Shown in pieces: positions 54,454 through 64,000 of a stretch of 64,000 nt of DNA. The notes beneath the pieces are model-generated. The model had not been told where the DNA came from. It worked only from the letters and a program-made list of their open reading frames with translations, and searched no databases. Source of the stretch: Acetobacterium sp. Lineage in GTDB: Bacteria; Bacillota; Clostridia; Eubacteriales; Eubacteriaceae. The translations under genes and the position numbers were made by a program. The stretch is from assembly GCF_030652775.1 (NCBI RefSeq), contig NZ_JAUSPS010000097.1:62001-126000 (forward strand). The letters are read 5' to 3'. How positions within the stretch are numbered: the stretch's first letter is position 1; every line of letters begins with the position of its first letter.

Positions 54454-54504
54454 TTAGCCTTCGATAGCAGCTTTTTTTTCGCATTTCAAAGGTTCGATTT
54501 TCAT
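54454..54504 (-). CDS. 16-codon ORF upstream of the MscS gene
   Basis: AAGGAG lies 6 bases before the ATG; the product would be MKIEPLKCEKKAAIEG. The ribosome site is as good as that of real genes here, and the frame ends 80 bases before mscS. It may be a leader peptide or the remnant of a longer gene. Confidence 0.35.
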   Translation of the reverse strand: MKIEPLKCEKKAAIEG

Positions 54505-54764
54505 AATTTTCTCCTTCGTATTTGTAATTAAATATTTGCGAAACGACCGTATCCGCTAGGCAATTATCTAACTTCTAAGCATCACTACAATCATTTTTTT
54601 GTGTTCTATAACTTATTTAACCAATATTCTTACGTCTAATCCTTTTTATAGCTTCTTAACTCAACTTTCCCAGCTGAAAAATACAGCTGAGCCATTATAC
54701 ATAGCCACTTAAACTTCTAAAAATATAGAAGTTGACAGAAAAATGCACCCAACGTCTGATATAA

Positions 54765-54929
54765 TGTAGATGCAAACCAAACAAAAATCAGACAGGAAAG
54801 GTTCATACCATTGTTTTTACCCGTTACATTCTCCTGGAATGGCTTCGCCGAAGTGAAAATGTTGATAAAACCTTGTATCAAAAGGGATTCCCTGCCATTA
54901 AACGTCTTTGTAACCATAACCGCTTCTAA
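54765..54929 (+). pseudogene. Fragment of an IS4-family transposase
   Basis: A frame without its own start reads GKVHTIVFTRYILLEWLRRS and then ENVDKTL, which matches the TIVFTRYxxLEWxRR segment of IS4-family transposases. It then diverges and stops at 54929. The hairpin AACTTCTA / TAGAAGTT at 54712-54733 just to the left could be a remnant end. No intact element or target duplication was seen. It lies between the last ATPase gene and the MscS gene. Confidence 0.4.
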
Positions 54930-54942
54930 ACTATCCCATTTA

Positions 54943-55812
54943 TCAGTCTTGTGATTTCTTAATTGCTTTAAAACCAGAAATAACATCACTGATTTCTTCG
55001 GTAATTTGATCCTGACGCTGCCGTCGATAGCTGGCGTTTAACATCTCCAGGCGCTCATCAATATTTTTGCCCGCCGCTTCCATGGAGGCCAGTCGACTGG
55101 CATTCTCGGACGCCAGCGAATAACAGAAACTGCGGTAAAGGGTGATGAAAAAATATTGCTGGATCAAATCGGAAAAAAGCGTTTCTTTGGCAATCAGATA
55201 GGTGGGCAATGAGTTGGACTGCCACTCAACCTTATTTTTTTTCAGTTTTTTAAAATCAATGGGAAAAAGACGTTCGGACTCCTCTTCAAAAAGGGTCAGT
55301 TGAACCGGCTTATTGTAATAAAGCATGATTTTGTCAATGGCTTTTTCATCACGAATTTCATCAATTTCAAATAACAACTTTTGCACCATCGCAGTAATCC
55401 CTTCTTCTGTTTGTGGTACATGCAAAGTATGGGAAACCGTGAATTGATCCGCTAACCGGGGCAGGATCTGCTGACCGATGGCGATGATAATATCTTCTTT
55501 ACCCGGAGTTATTTTTTTTAAGGAAAACTCGGCAATCCGTTCATTAAACCGCCCGGCCAGCCCGTAATCTGATCCAAAAACAATGTGAATAGTACGCCCC
55601 TGTTGTTGCAACTGCGGTCTTACAGGTTCTTCATCGCCGGCCAAAACGACATAGAGCCCCAGATCCAATACTTGACGATAGGTCATTGAAGCACTGGCGG
55701 CATTTTGAAATTGGGTAATGTTCGCCGCGGCATAGGCTTTCATGGTTGATACAATCGACCGCAGATTTTCAGCCGAATTGATCTGTCTTTTAAGCGCTTG
55801 CAGATCTTCCAT
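54943..55812 (-). CDS. atpG: N-type ATPase gamma subunit
   Basis: 289 residues. N-terminal LQALKRQINSAENLRSIVSTMKAYAA and C-terminal ASRLASMEAAGKNIDERLEML, followed by YRRQRQDQITEEISDVISG, are the coiled-coil ends of the rotor shaft. The match to standard F-type gamma is modest in the middle, as in N-type enzymes. The start directly follows the atpA stop (TAA-ATG). It is the last gene of the operon. Confidence 0.9.
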   Translation of the reverse strand: MEDLQALKRQINSAENLRSIVSTMKAYAAANITQFQNAASASMTYRQVLDLGLYVVLAGDEEPVRPQLQQQGRTIHIVFGSDYGLAGRFNERIAEFSLKKITPGKEDIIIAIGQQILPRLADQFTVSHTLHVPQTEEGITAMVQKLLFEIDEIRDEKAIDKIMLYYNKPVQLTLFEEESERLFPIDFKKLKKNKVEWQSNSLPTYLIAKETLFSDLIQQYFFITLYRSFCYSLASENASRLASMEAAGKNIDERLEMLNASYRRQRQDQITEEISDVISGFKAIKKSQD

Positions 55813-57324
55813 TTATAAGTTCAACTCCTCGTTCAATTTTGTCTTGACCCGAAGCAAGAATTCTTTGCGGTCCTCTTCCGTTAGTTTTTTTTCATTTAAC
55901 AGCTTATTCCTAAACCCGGTATCCTCGCGGATCATCGCCCTGATCCATTCTTCGGCCTGGTGAATCCGCTCCAGCGGAACCTCATCCAAGGTGCCAGAGG
56001 TAACCGCCATCAACACGGCGATTTGTTCGGTAACCTCGACCGGGGCATACTGCGGCTGATTAAGCACCGCCCGAATGCGCATGCCTCTTGCCAAAGTTCG
56101 TTTGGTACTTTCATCCAGACGGGTGCCAAAACTTGCAAAGGCCTCCAATTCTTCAAACTGAGAATAGGTGAGCTTGAGCGCGCTGGTAATTTGACGATAG
56201 ACCGGTACCTGGGTTTTGCCACCCACCCGGGAAACGGAAGCGCCAATTTTCACCGCCGGGAAATGTCCCTTTTGAAAAAGCTTTGGTGAGAGATAGATCT
56301 GACCATCGGTAATGGAAATAAGGTTGGTGGGAATATAAGCAGCCAGATTTTCGGCCTGGGTTTCAATAATTGGCAATGCCGTCAGGCTGCCGCCGCCATA
56401 CTCTTTTTTCAAATGGGTTGATCGCTCCAGAAATCGCGAGTGAATATAGAAGATATCCCCCGGATAAGCTTCCCTGCCAGGCGGTCGCTCCAAAAGCAGC
56501 GATAGTTCCCGATAAGAGCGGGCATGTCGAGTTAGATCATCATAGATAATCAGAACGTCATGGCCTTTTTCCATAAAATATTCGCCCATCGAAGTCGCCG
56601 CATAAGGTGCTATAAAAGCCACTCCCGGAGGGGATTCTGCCCCGGCAACCATAATCATCGTATAGGCCATGGCGTCGTTTTTTTTAAGCACGTCAATCAG
56701 CTTGGCAACCCCGGTGACCTGCTGGCCAATGGCACAGTAAATGCATATAACATTTTCCTCCCGTTGATTGATGATGGTATCAATGGCAATGGCGGTTTTA
56801 CCAATTTGTCGGTCTCCCAGAATTAATTCCCGTTGTCCGCGGCCAATTGGAACCACTGAATCGATGACCTTGATGCCCGTATGCAAGGGTTTGTTCACTG
56901 CGGCGCGATGCATAATTGGCGGAGCTTCGCGTTCGATGGGCAGGCGTTTGTCCGCTTCGATGGGACCCAAATCATCAATCGGTTCACCCAATGGCGTAAT
57001 GACCCGGCCTAAAAAGTTATCGGAAACGGGGATATCCGCCACCTTGAAACTCCGTTTGACCCGGTCCCCTGATTGAATGTGCTGGTATTCGCCCAGTAAA
57101 ATCACCCCCACCGAATCGGGGTCCAGGTTATAGGCCATCCCCATAACATTTCCTGGAAATTCAATCAATTCCTGGTTTTGTACCGATTTTAATCCTTTAA
57201 TCACAGCAATCCCGCTGTCGATGGAAATAATGGTGCCCGTCTCCTCGATATCCGCTTTTCCAAGGGACTCCTGCCTAAATAAGTCAATCGCCTCTTCCAG
57301 CAAGGAAAGTTGTTCTTTCAGCAT
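55813..57324 (-). CDS. atpA: N-type ATPase alpha subunit
   Basis: 503 residues, normal length. P-loop GDRQIGKTAIAIDTI, AIGQQVTGVAKLID, VSRVGGKTQVPVYRQ with the catalytic Arg-finger region (SxSRVGG), and LLERPPGREAYPGDIFYIHSR. It forms the non-catalytic nucleotide sites of the alpha3beta3 head. GGGAGG precedes the ATG. Gene order places it after the b subunit, as in N-type operons. Confidence 0.95.
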   Translation of the reverse strand: MLKEQLSLLEEAIDLFRQESLGKADIEETGTIISIDSGIAVIKGLKSVQNQELIEFPGNVMGMAYNLDPDSVGVILLGEYQHIQSGDRVKRSFKVADIPVSDNFLGRVITPLGEPIDDLGPIEADKRLPIEREAPPIMHRAAVNKPLHTGIKVIDSVVPIGRGQRELILGDRQIGKTAIAIDTIINQREENVICIYCAIGQQVTGVAKLIDVLKKNDAMAYTMIMVAGAESPPGVAFIAPYAATSMGEYFMEKGHDVLIIYDDLTRHARSYRELSLLLERPPGREAYPGDIFYIHSRFLERSTHLKKEYGGGSLTALPIIETQAENLAAYIPTNLISITDGQIYLSPKLFQKGHFPAVKIGASVSRVGGKTQVPVYRQITSALKLTYSQFEELEAFASFGTRLDESTKRTLARGMRIRAVLNQPQYAPVEVTEQIAVLMAVTSGTLDEVPLERIHQAEEWIRAMIREDTGFRNKLLNEKKLTEEDRKEFLLRVKTKLNEELNL

Positions 57325-57344
57325 ATTGTATTCCCTCCCTCGCG

Positions 57345-58100
57345 TTAAGTTATCTTCTTTTTAAGTATCGCTTGAATCGTCGCTTCCGCTTCTTCCAGAT
57401 AATGATTCATATTTGTATGAACGGTTAAGCTGCGGAGATTTAGTTCAAATCCCTGAATTAGGTTTTCATCCACCTCATAGCTGATTGTGCCAAAGTTGTC
57501 CAATTTTTCCCGAAGGGCAGTTTCCAATTGATTGCGCTGTGCTTTTATTAATGGTGTTGCGCTGATTAAAATAATCTTGTCCTCGGTGGATTTGATTTCC
57601 TGCTGGAGCATTTCCCGATCCAGAGCTCGAATTTTTTCCATAAAAGCAGCAAAAATCTTGCCGTCCAGGTCCTCTTTGGCAATCGTGCTCAGGATTTCAG
57701 CCGCAATCGTCACTGCGCTTTGGCCCAATACCGTTCTTAATTCATGTAAAAAGCGCTCCTCTTCTTCGGTTACTTCATTAAAATAATCGATGCGCTTTTG
57801 TTCTGCTTCTTCCCGATAGATCTGGATCAAGGCCTCTTTTTTTTCCTGTGCTTCGCTGCTTGCTGCTGCCATTTTAATTTCTTTGTTCGCTTCCCATTCT
57901 GCCAGTTTTTGCTGATAGCTTTTAATTAAATGATCCGCTTCATTCATTTTCCCATCAGCTTCATTTTGAAGATCACTAATCCGTTGCTGTCGCTCTTGCA
58001 TCGACTTCATAACCGGCTTGTAAAAAAGCTTTTGCAGAATAAAAAGCAGAATAAAGAAGTTGACAATTTGAGCAATGATTTCAAACCATTTTATTTGCAT
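57345..58100 (-). CDS. atpF: N-type ATPase b subunit fused to delta-like domain
   Basis: 251 residues, much longer than the usual b of about 160. One N-terminal membrane helix (IIAQIVNFFILLFILQKLFY), then a long charged coiled coil to about 130. The C-terminus at about 180-245 (SATPLIKAQRNQLETALREK, EVDENLIQGFELNLRS) looks like the C-terminal domain of the delta (OSCP) subunit. No separate atpH is present, so this fusion supplies the stator link. Such long b subunits are typical of N-type ATPases. Confidence 0.85.
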   Translation of the reverse strand: MQIKWFEIIAQIVNFFILLFILQKLFYKPVMKSMQERQQRISDLQNEADGKMNEADHLIKSYQQKLAEWEANKEIKMAAASSEAQEKKEALIQIYREEAEQKRIDYFNEVTEEEERFLHELRTVLGQSAVTIAAEILSTIAKEDLDGKIFAAFMEKIRALDREMLQQEIKSTEDKIILISATPLIKAQRNQLETALREKLDNFGTISYEVDENLIQGFELNLRSLTVHTNMNHYLEEAEATIQAILKKKIT

Positions 58101-58108
58101 ATCCTAAC

Positions 58109-58375
58109 CTATCCGATTACGAAATTCCAAAACGGATTGGCAAACAGCAGAATCATCGAAATAACAAAGCAGTAGATCGCTGTTGATTCAACCATCGCAA
58201 GCCCCACGAAAAGGGTTCGGGAAATGGTGTTCGCCTCGTCAGGCTGCTGGGCAATTGATTGCAGGGCCTGGGCAACCGCTTTGCCTTCACCAAAAGCCGG
58301 TGCAATCGAACCCACTGCCATAGTAATCCCTGCCGTCACAATAGATGCCATACCAATAATACTGATCGAATCCAT
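58109..58375 (-). CDS. atpE: N-type ATPase c subunit with two-carboxylate Na+-type site
   Basis: 88 residues, a two-helix hairpin. Helix 1 has GSIAPAFGEGKAVAQAL, loop AQQPDE, helix 2 LFVGLAMVESTAIYCFV. The key Glu of helix 2 (MVEST) is followed by Ser, Thr and, three residues on, Tyr, which match the Na+ ligands of the Ilyobacter ring. The helix-1 Gln of that ring is replaced by Glu (GEG), giving two carboxylates as in the Fusobacterium Na+ ring. GGAGG precedes the ATG. Na+ coupling is likely but not certain, since an N-type c17 ring from Burkholderia was reported to carry protons. Confidence 0.9.
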   Translation of the reverse strand: MDSISIIGMASIVTAGITMAVGSIAPAFGEGKAVAQALQSIAQQPDEANTISRTLFVGLAMVESTAIYCFVISMILLFANPFWNFVIG

Positions 58376-58424
58376 AAGATAGCCTCCTAGAATTAATTTA
58401 ATTTTTTACTTGGTGCCCGTTTTT

Positions 58425-59093
58425 TTATTTCTTTTTATTGGTGGCCGAGCCAATATAGACAATTGCTAAAATCGCAAAAATATAAGCTTGGATGACGCCG
58501 GTGAGCAACCCTAAGAGCTGCAACACAATCGGAAAAAAAATCGGAATAACACCGATTAGAATGGCCGCAATAATGCTGGCACTCATCACGTTACCGTAAA
58601 GACGAATGGCCAGCGATAAGGTTCGCGACAACTCACTGATAATATTAAACGGCAGCATCAGCACCGTCGGTTTAATATATTGTTTGAGATACCCCAACAG
58701 CCCCAGGCTTTTTATCCCATAGACCGGAACGGCAAAAAACACGCACAGTGATAGCGCAATGGTGGTGTTTAAAGAGCCGGTTGGGGCGATAAATCCCGGC
58801 ACCACCGACAGGATATTTGCGGCCAGAATAAAGATAAACAGGGTAGCGATAAAAGGTAAATATCGGCCCGGTTCCTGCCTGCTGACCTCCCGAATCTGCT
58901 TGCGAATGGTCTCAATCGCAGCCTCAAGAATATTCTGGCCTTTGGTCATTTTCGGACCGGGTTTTAACTTCCTGGTAATCAGAAAGGAGCCCAAAGACAA
59001 AATAACCATGGTGATCCAGGTAAATACCAGGGTCGCTGAAATACTGACAAAGCCCCATTGGAAATAAACAATCTCGCTGGGATCAATACTCAT
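58425..59093 (-). CDS. atpB: N-type ATPase a subunit
   Basis: 222 residues, about five or six membrane helices. SRTLSLAIRLYGNVMSASII holds the essential arginine and RLYGN motif that faces the c ring. PFIATLFIFILAANILSVVPGF is the conserved loop and helix of the ion channel. AAGGAG precedes the ATG. Confidence 0.92.
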   Translation of the reverse strand: MSIDPSEIVYFQWGFVSISATLVFTWITMVILSLGSFLITRKLKPGPKMTKGQNILEAAIETIRKQIREVSRQEPGRYLPFIATLFIFILAANILSVVPGFIAPTGSLNTTIALSLCVFFAVPVYGIKSLGLLGYLKQYIKPTVLMLPFNIISELSRTLSLAIRLYGNVMSASIIAAILIGVIPIFFPIVLQLLGLLTGVIQAYIFAILAIVYIGSATNKKK

Positions 59094-59112
59094 AAAATCA
59101 CTCCTTTACTTA

Positions 59113-59379
59113 TTACTCGGGGGAACGGGATTTTTTTCGGACGCTTAAAATGATTAAAAACTTAACCAGAATAACCCCTGCCAGCACGGCCAAAAACTGC
59201 TTCATGTCGTTACCTCCCAAAAAATAAATACCCAACAGCAGCACGACCATTCGCCCTACTGCACTGATTAACATTAACGGGCCGGGGTATTTAACCTGTC
59301 CAATTTTTTGCACCGTCCAGTAAAGTCCGCCAAAAAATACCAGCCCCAACAGCATCCCGCCCACAAATCCAATCACCAT
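59113..59379 (-). CDS. atpR: N-type ATPase accessory subunit AtpR
   Basis: 88 residues with three membrane helices. Helix 2 carries an arginine (SAVGRMVVLLLGIYF), the hallmark of AtpR, which is proposed to pair with the acidic c-ring residues. AAAGGGGGG lies before the ATG. AtpR is found only in N-type operons, between atpQ and atpB, exactly as here. Confidence 0.85.
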   Translation of the reverse strand: MVIGFVGGMLLGLVFFGGLYWTVQKIGQVKYPGPLMLISAVGRMVVLLLGIYFLGGNDMKQFLAVLAGVILVKFLIILSVRKKSRSPE

Positions 59380-59395
59380 CGATCATCCCCCCTTT

Positions 59396-59698
59396 TTAAT
59401 CCTTATCACTGTCACTTTTTTGTTTGATCCAATACCAGGCATTTAAACACCCCACAATCACGCCAACAAACAATAGCGTCAGGGTCCAGGAAAACCCCAT
59501 TGAAAAAGTATCGTCTAGGTAAATCCCCAGAAAAATGCCTAACAGCGTGGGAATGCTGATCGACCAACCAATAATGCCAAACACCCCCAGACCAAACATG
59601 ATGTCATCCTGCTCAGCTTTGGCTTTTATTTTCTTCTCCACATCGGATTGGATCTTTTTTTCGATTTTCTTTTCTGGCGAATTTTTTTCATTGTCCAA
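59396..59698 (-). CDS. atpQ: N-type ATPase accessory subunit AtpQ
   Basis: 100 residues, starting at a TTG with AAGGAGG 8 bases upstream. The much longer upstream frame is the shadow of atpC. A charged N-terminus (EKKIEKKIQSDVEKKIKAK) precedes two helices with GIIGWSISIPTLLGIFLGIYL and SWTLTLLFVGVIVGCLNAWYW, the AtpI-like pair of AtpQ. It probably helps c-ring assembly. Confidence 0.85.
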   Translation of the reverse strand: MDNEKNSPEKKIEKKIQSDVEKKIKAKAEQDDIMFGLGVFGIIGWSISIPTLLGIFLGIYLDDTFSMGFSWTLTLLFVGVIVGCLNAWYWIKQKSDSDKD

Positions 59699-59714
59699 CG
59701 CATTCCCCTCCTTA

Positions 59715-61512
<1,798 letters not shown>

Positions 61513-61566
61513 TTATCGGATAACGACTTTCTTATTATTGTCTTTACCCGTTTACCCGTAAATGAA

Positions 61567-63450
61567 TCAATCAACTTTTTTCCTCAACCCATCGATCACC
61601 GCCTGGATTTCAACCGACTGACCATTTCTGGTGTTTTGAATGCAGCGGCTTTCGCAAAGCGCCAGATCCAACGGTTCTGTTTCAATCCTGATCTGGTGTT
61701 CCTCGCAATAAGCGGCCAGCCGTTTTCTGGCCCCGACCAGATTCCCCACCGTGACCCGGCGCATGATTCCGCGGATATCCAGATTGGTCCCCTGGGTTTG
61801 CATCCCGAGAGAACAATAGGGATGCTCGCAATATTCACAACGGGATGCCTTCTGCATCAAGGTCCGAATTTCGACCGGGACATCGGCATAGAGTTTTTCG
61901 GCGGTCACCGGTTTGTCTAGGACCCGTACCATCTTCTTTAGCTCTGGCTGATAGACATAGGGCTGTAGGCCCCGTTTCTTGAGCACGGCATTGGCCGCCG
62001 AAATCCCCGATGTGGTCACGGTTGGCGTGCCGGTGCCCATCACCGTCGACTCGCCGCAGCAGAACAGATTGTCCCATTCGGTCCGGGTATGGAGCCGTTT
62101 GAACATGTGCTGCCCCAGCATCTGTTTGGGACCGGCCACCGCCCCGCCGTTTTTATTGGTATAACGCTCAATCGTCCGGGGCGTGGCCAGTTCAACGTAA
62201 CGGATCGCTTCGCCAAAGCCGGGAAAGCGGTTTTCCAGCACCGCGATCAGCCGCGCTTGTTCCAGTTCTTTTCTGGCCAGATAATCGGCTTCCTCACCCG
62301 TTTGCCAGTTTTCAAAGCTGGGGCCGATAGCCAGCACCACATGACTGCTGGCATCACAAAGAGTGTGGTCATCAAGACTGGAAATATAGACCGTAACCTC
62401 ACTTTCATCAAGCCGATCCGGGTTGCCCACCAGCATTTCCACCGGCTCGGTGTCCGGCGGGATCACCGCTTTGTTGACCTGGGCATAAAGTACCACACTG
62501 GGATAGGTAGGCACCTGTCGGGCCGCCCAGCGGGCCCGTTCCAGGCTCAGATATTGCCGATCGATGAGCTTGCCGTATAAATTCCAGACCGTTCCCGAAT
62601 AGATCAGATCCCGGCCAAATAATTTTTCACCACTGCTCAACTCCACCCCCACCGGCCGGTTATGCTCAAAATTAATCCCCGTGACTGTTTGTTCCAGCAC
62701 CATTGTGCCGCCGTTTTCTTCGATCACTTTCTCCAGCTTGCCCGGCAGAAAAATGGTCGAACCGGCGGGATAATAGCTACCGCCCACATGGTTGTCGACA
62801 AACATCACCGCTGCCAGCACCGCCGGTGCTTCTTCCAGGGTGGCATAGCAATAGGTGGAGGTGATCTTATCAAAAAACTTGAAAATTTCCGGATCGCTGA
62901 AATAAGCGGCCAGCAGACTGCGGGCACTTTTATTTAAATAGCCCAAAAACCGGGCATAGGAGAGCGGGTGTTTGATCAGACTCTTGAGGGCGCCCCGGGC
63001 TTCGGTTTCATCCGGGGTGGTATAATTGGGACTGGCCACCATCACATCGCGATACATTTTCTCCAGATCCCGGTAAAAACGCCGGATATTGACTTGTTCC
63101 GAGGGGAACACCGTACCCAGCTGCGCGGCAAAATCATCGATATCAGCCCCAAAGCGAATGACATGACCCTTAAAATGCATGCAGTACAACAGCTCGTGCT
63201 TGACCACCTCAATCGGTTCCTCCAGACAATCAAAAACAAAGCGATGGGCGTTAAAGCCCTTGTCGCCAAAACCGAACAGCATCGCCGCGCCAATATCAAA
63301 GGTCACCCCATTGCGTTTAAACACCCCGCAGGAACCGCCGGGATTATAGCTTTTTTCTACTACCGCCACCTTCAAACCACTTTTCGCTAGCAAACTCCCG
63401 GCCGTCAAACCGGCTAAGCCGCCGCCAATAATAATCGCATCATATTCCAT
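61567..63450 (-). CDS. CrtI-family FAD oxidoreductase with C-terminal Fe-S-type domain
   Basis: 627 residues. FAD site YDAIIIGGGLAGLTAGSLLA at the N-terminus, VEKSYNPGGSCGVF, and C-terminal flavin segment CCGESTVMGTGTPTVTTSG at about 470-490 are those of the phytoene desaturase/carotene isomerase family. After about residue 530 an extra domain begins: RCEYCEHPYCSLG, then CEEHQ and CESRCI (Cys 538, 541, 546, 582, 599, 603). It resembles the double-cluster N-terminal domain of GltD-like reductases (Fer4_20), but the fourth Cys of the first motif is Met. It may feed electrons to or from ferredoxin. It lies just upstream of the ATPase operon. Confidence 0.8.
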   Translation of the reverse strand: MEYDAIIIGGGLAGLTAGSLLAKSGLKVAVVEKSYNPGGSCGVFKRNGVTFDIGAAMLFGFGDKGFNAHRFVFDCLEEPIEVVKHELLYCMHFKGHVIRFGADIDDFAAQLGTVFPSEQVNIRRFYRDLEKMYRDVMVASPNYTTPDETEARGALKSLIKHPLSYARFLGYLNKSARSLLAAYFSDPEIFKFFDKITSTYCYATLEEAPAVLAAVMFVDNHVGGSYYPAGSTIFLPGKLEKVIEENGGTMVLEQTVTGINFEHNRPVGVELSSGEKLFGRDLIYSGTVWNLYGKLIDRQYLSLERARWAARQVPTYPSVVLYAQVNKAVIPPDTEPVEMLVGNPDRLDESEVTVYISSLDDHTLCDASSHVVLAIGPSFENWQTGEEADYLARKELEQARLIAVLENRFPGFGEAIRYVELATPRTIERYTNKNGGAVAGPKQMLGQHMFKRLHTRTEWDNLFCCGESTVMGTGTPTVTTSGISAANAVLKKRGLQPYVYQPELKKMVRVLDKPVTAEKLYADVPVEIRTLMQKASRCEYCEHPYCSLGMQTQGTNLDIRGIMRRVTVGNLVGARKRLAAYCEEHQIRIETEPLDLALCESRCIQNTRNGQSVEIQAVIDGLRKKVD

Positions 63451-63496
63451 AACTCTACCCTCTTTGCGCTCATTTTTTTGTTATTGTTATCTATTC

Positions 63497-63522
63497 ATAC
63501 CCCGAATCATTACAATTACGCC
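63497..63522 (-). promoter_or_regulatory. Promoter-like block before the Fe-S-tailed CrtI gene
   Basis: GGGTAT (63502-63497) is preceded by the same TAATGATTCG block as at the other CrtI-family operon. The -35 position 14 bases upstream reads GGCGTA, weaker than the GTTTTT seen there. Confidence 0.4.
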
Positions 63523-63673
63523 CGGTGTAGTGCGCAATTTTTTCGAGATTTTGATCAGCCCTCGTTTATTCTGGCTGTCAACAGGTATAATAAAACCACC
63601 AGAACGCAAGCAGCCTATTTTTGTTTATCCGTTTCATAATCACCCGATCCCCAATTTATCACCGGAGGTAGAA

Positions 63674-64000
63674 ATGATTTTATATGGACTCAATCCCAAT
63701 CAAATGATCCCTACAGCCCAGGCTCTGCGGCAAAAAGGCAAAGCCGCCCGGGCCGTTGTTACTTTTGTAAACCAGGGTACCTTTAATCCGGTTAACCGGG
63801 ATGTCAATACCATGATCGACGAGCAGAACCGCACCCGGCTGCCCGAACTCATCGACCTGCGGCGGGAACGGATGGCGGTATCACCCTTCACCTTTTACCG
63901 CGGCACCGCGCTGATCATGGCCCATGACCTGTCCCACCAGGCGATCACCGGGGCGCCGCTGATTATCTGCGGCGATGCCCATATCAACAACTTCGGACTG
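63674..64000 (+). CDS. DUF2252 family protein (5' part)
   Basis: 109 codons open to the window edge. GGAGG lies 5-6 bases before the ATG. RRERMAVSPFTFYRGTALIMAHDL and ICGDAHINNFG are the start of DUF2252, a family with a kinase-like (aminoglycoside phosphotransferase-type) fold of unknown function. A TATAAT with GTTTAT upstream lies in the 220-base divergent region. The remaining two thirds of the gene are outside the window. Confidence 0.8.
   Translation, partial: MILYGLNPNQMIPTAQALRQKGKAARAVVTFVNQGTFNPVNRDVNTMIDEQNRTRLPELIDLRRERMAVSPFTFYRGTALIMAHDLSHQAITGAPLIICGDAHINNFGL

Noticed and set aside
54375-54460. Frame reading HLRVAVAVDQDNLKNVEA, like the start of NifX/NafY-type proteins
   Set aside because: Too short, no start codon and no ribosome site; similarity may be chance.
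54732-54765. TTGACA and TATAAT pair near the IS4-type fragment
   Set aside because: The two hexamers are 22 bases apart, too far for a vegetative promoter, and no MerR-type dyad lies between them.

Overview
The window looks like chromosomal DNA of a low-to-mid-GC, strictly anaerobic Gram-positive acetogen. The best guess is Acetobacterium or a close Eubacteriaceae relative. This is inferred from three things: two corrinoid methyltransferase sets of the kind used to demethylate methylated substrates into the Wood-Ljungdahl pathway, clostridial ChW repeats in two secreted proteins, and many ferredoxin-like redox proteins. No rRNA, tRNA or CRISPR array was seen.

Layout. 1-10.5 kb: edge of a methyltransferase gene, the scar of a type I restriction locus (hsdM' joined to 'hsdS), a secreted GH16/ChW hydrolase, a MerR regulator with two flavodoxin-like genes behind a 19-bp-spacer MerR-type promoter, a NapH-like membrane Fe-S protein, and a Crp/Fnr regulator divergent from a two-gene permease with a ferredoxin tail. 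10.5-32 kb: small secreted or membrane proteins, two large chemoreceptors that share a cysteine-rich PAS domain, a PAS-SARP regulator, two MFS exporters, leuCD-type dehydratase genes, a TipA-like MerR gene with its own 19-bp-spacer promoter, and a BspA/ChW surface protein. 32-39 kb: nitroreductase beside a truncated hxlR gene that keeps its palindromic operator, DJ-1 protein, a nucleoside kinase-like gene, an exonuclease, a GGQEF-variant diguanylate cyclase-like protein, and a small siroheme sulfite reductase divergent from a LysR gene.

39-46 kb is a methyltransferase island. One set is corrinoid protein, UroD-type methyltransferase I, tetrahydrofolate methyltransferase II and a truncated extra methyltransferase I. 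The second set is a PocR/AraC regulator, corrinoid protein and a UroD-type methyltransferase. 46-50 kb is a staphyloxanthin-like desaturase, glycosyltransferase and acyltransferase operon. 50-54.5 kb holds a baeRF-type protein, two membrane proteins and an MscS channel.

54.9-61.5 kb is a complete N-type ATPase operon in the diagnostic order atpDCQRBEFAG. It has a b-delta fused AtpF and a c subunit with a two-carboxylate, Na+-type ion site. Immediately upstream on the same strand is a second CrtI-family oxidoreductase with a C-terminal Fe-S-type domain. The two CrtI-family genes share an upstream block containing GGGTAT, like a sigma-B -10 element, which suggests common control. The window ends inside a DUF2252 gene.
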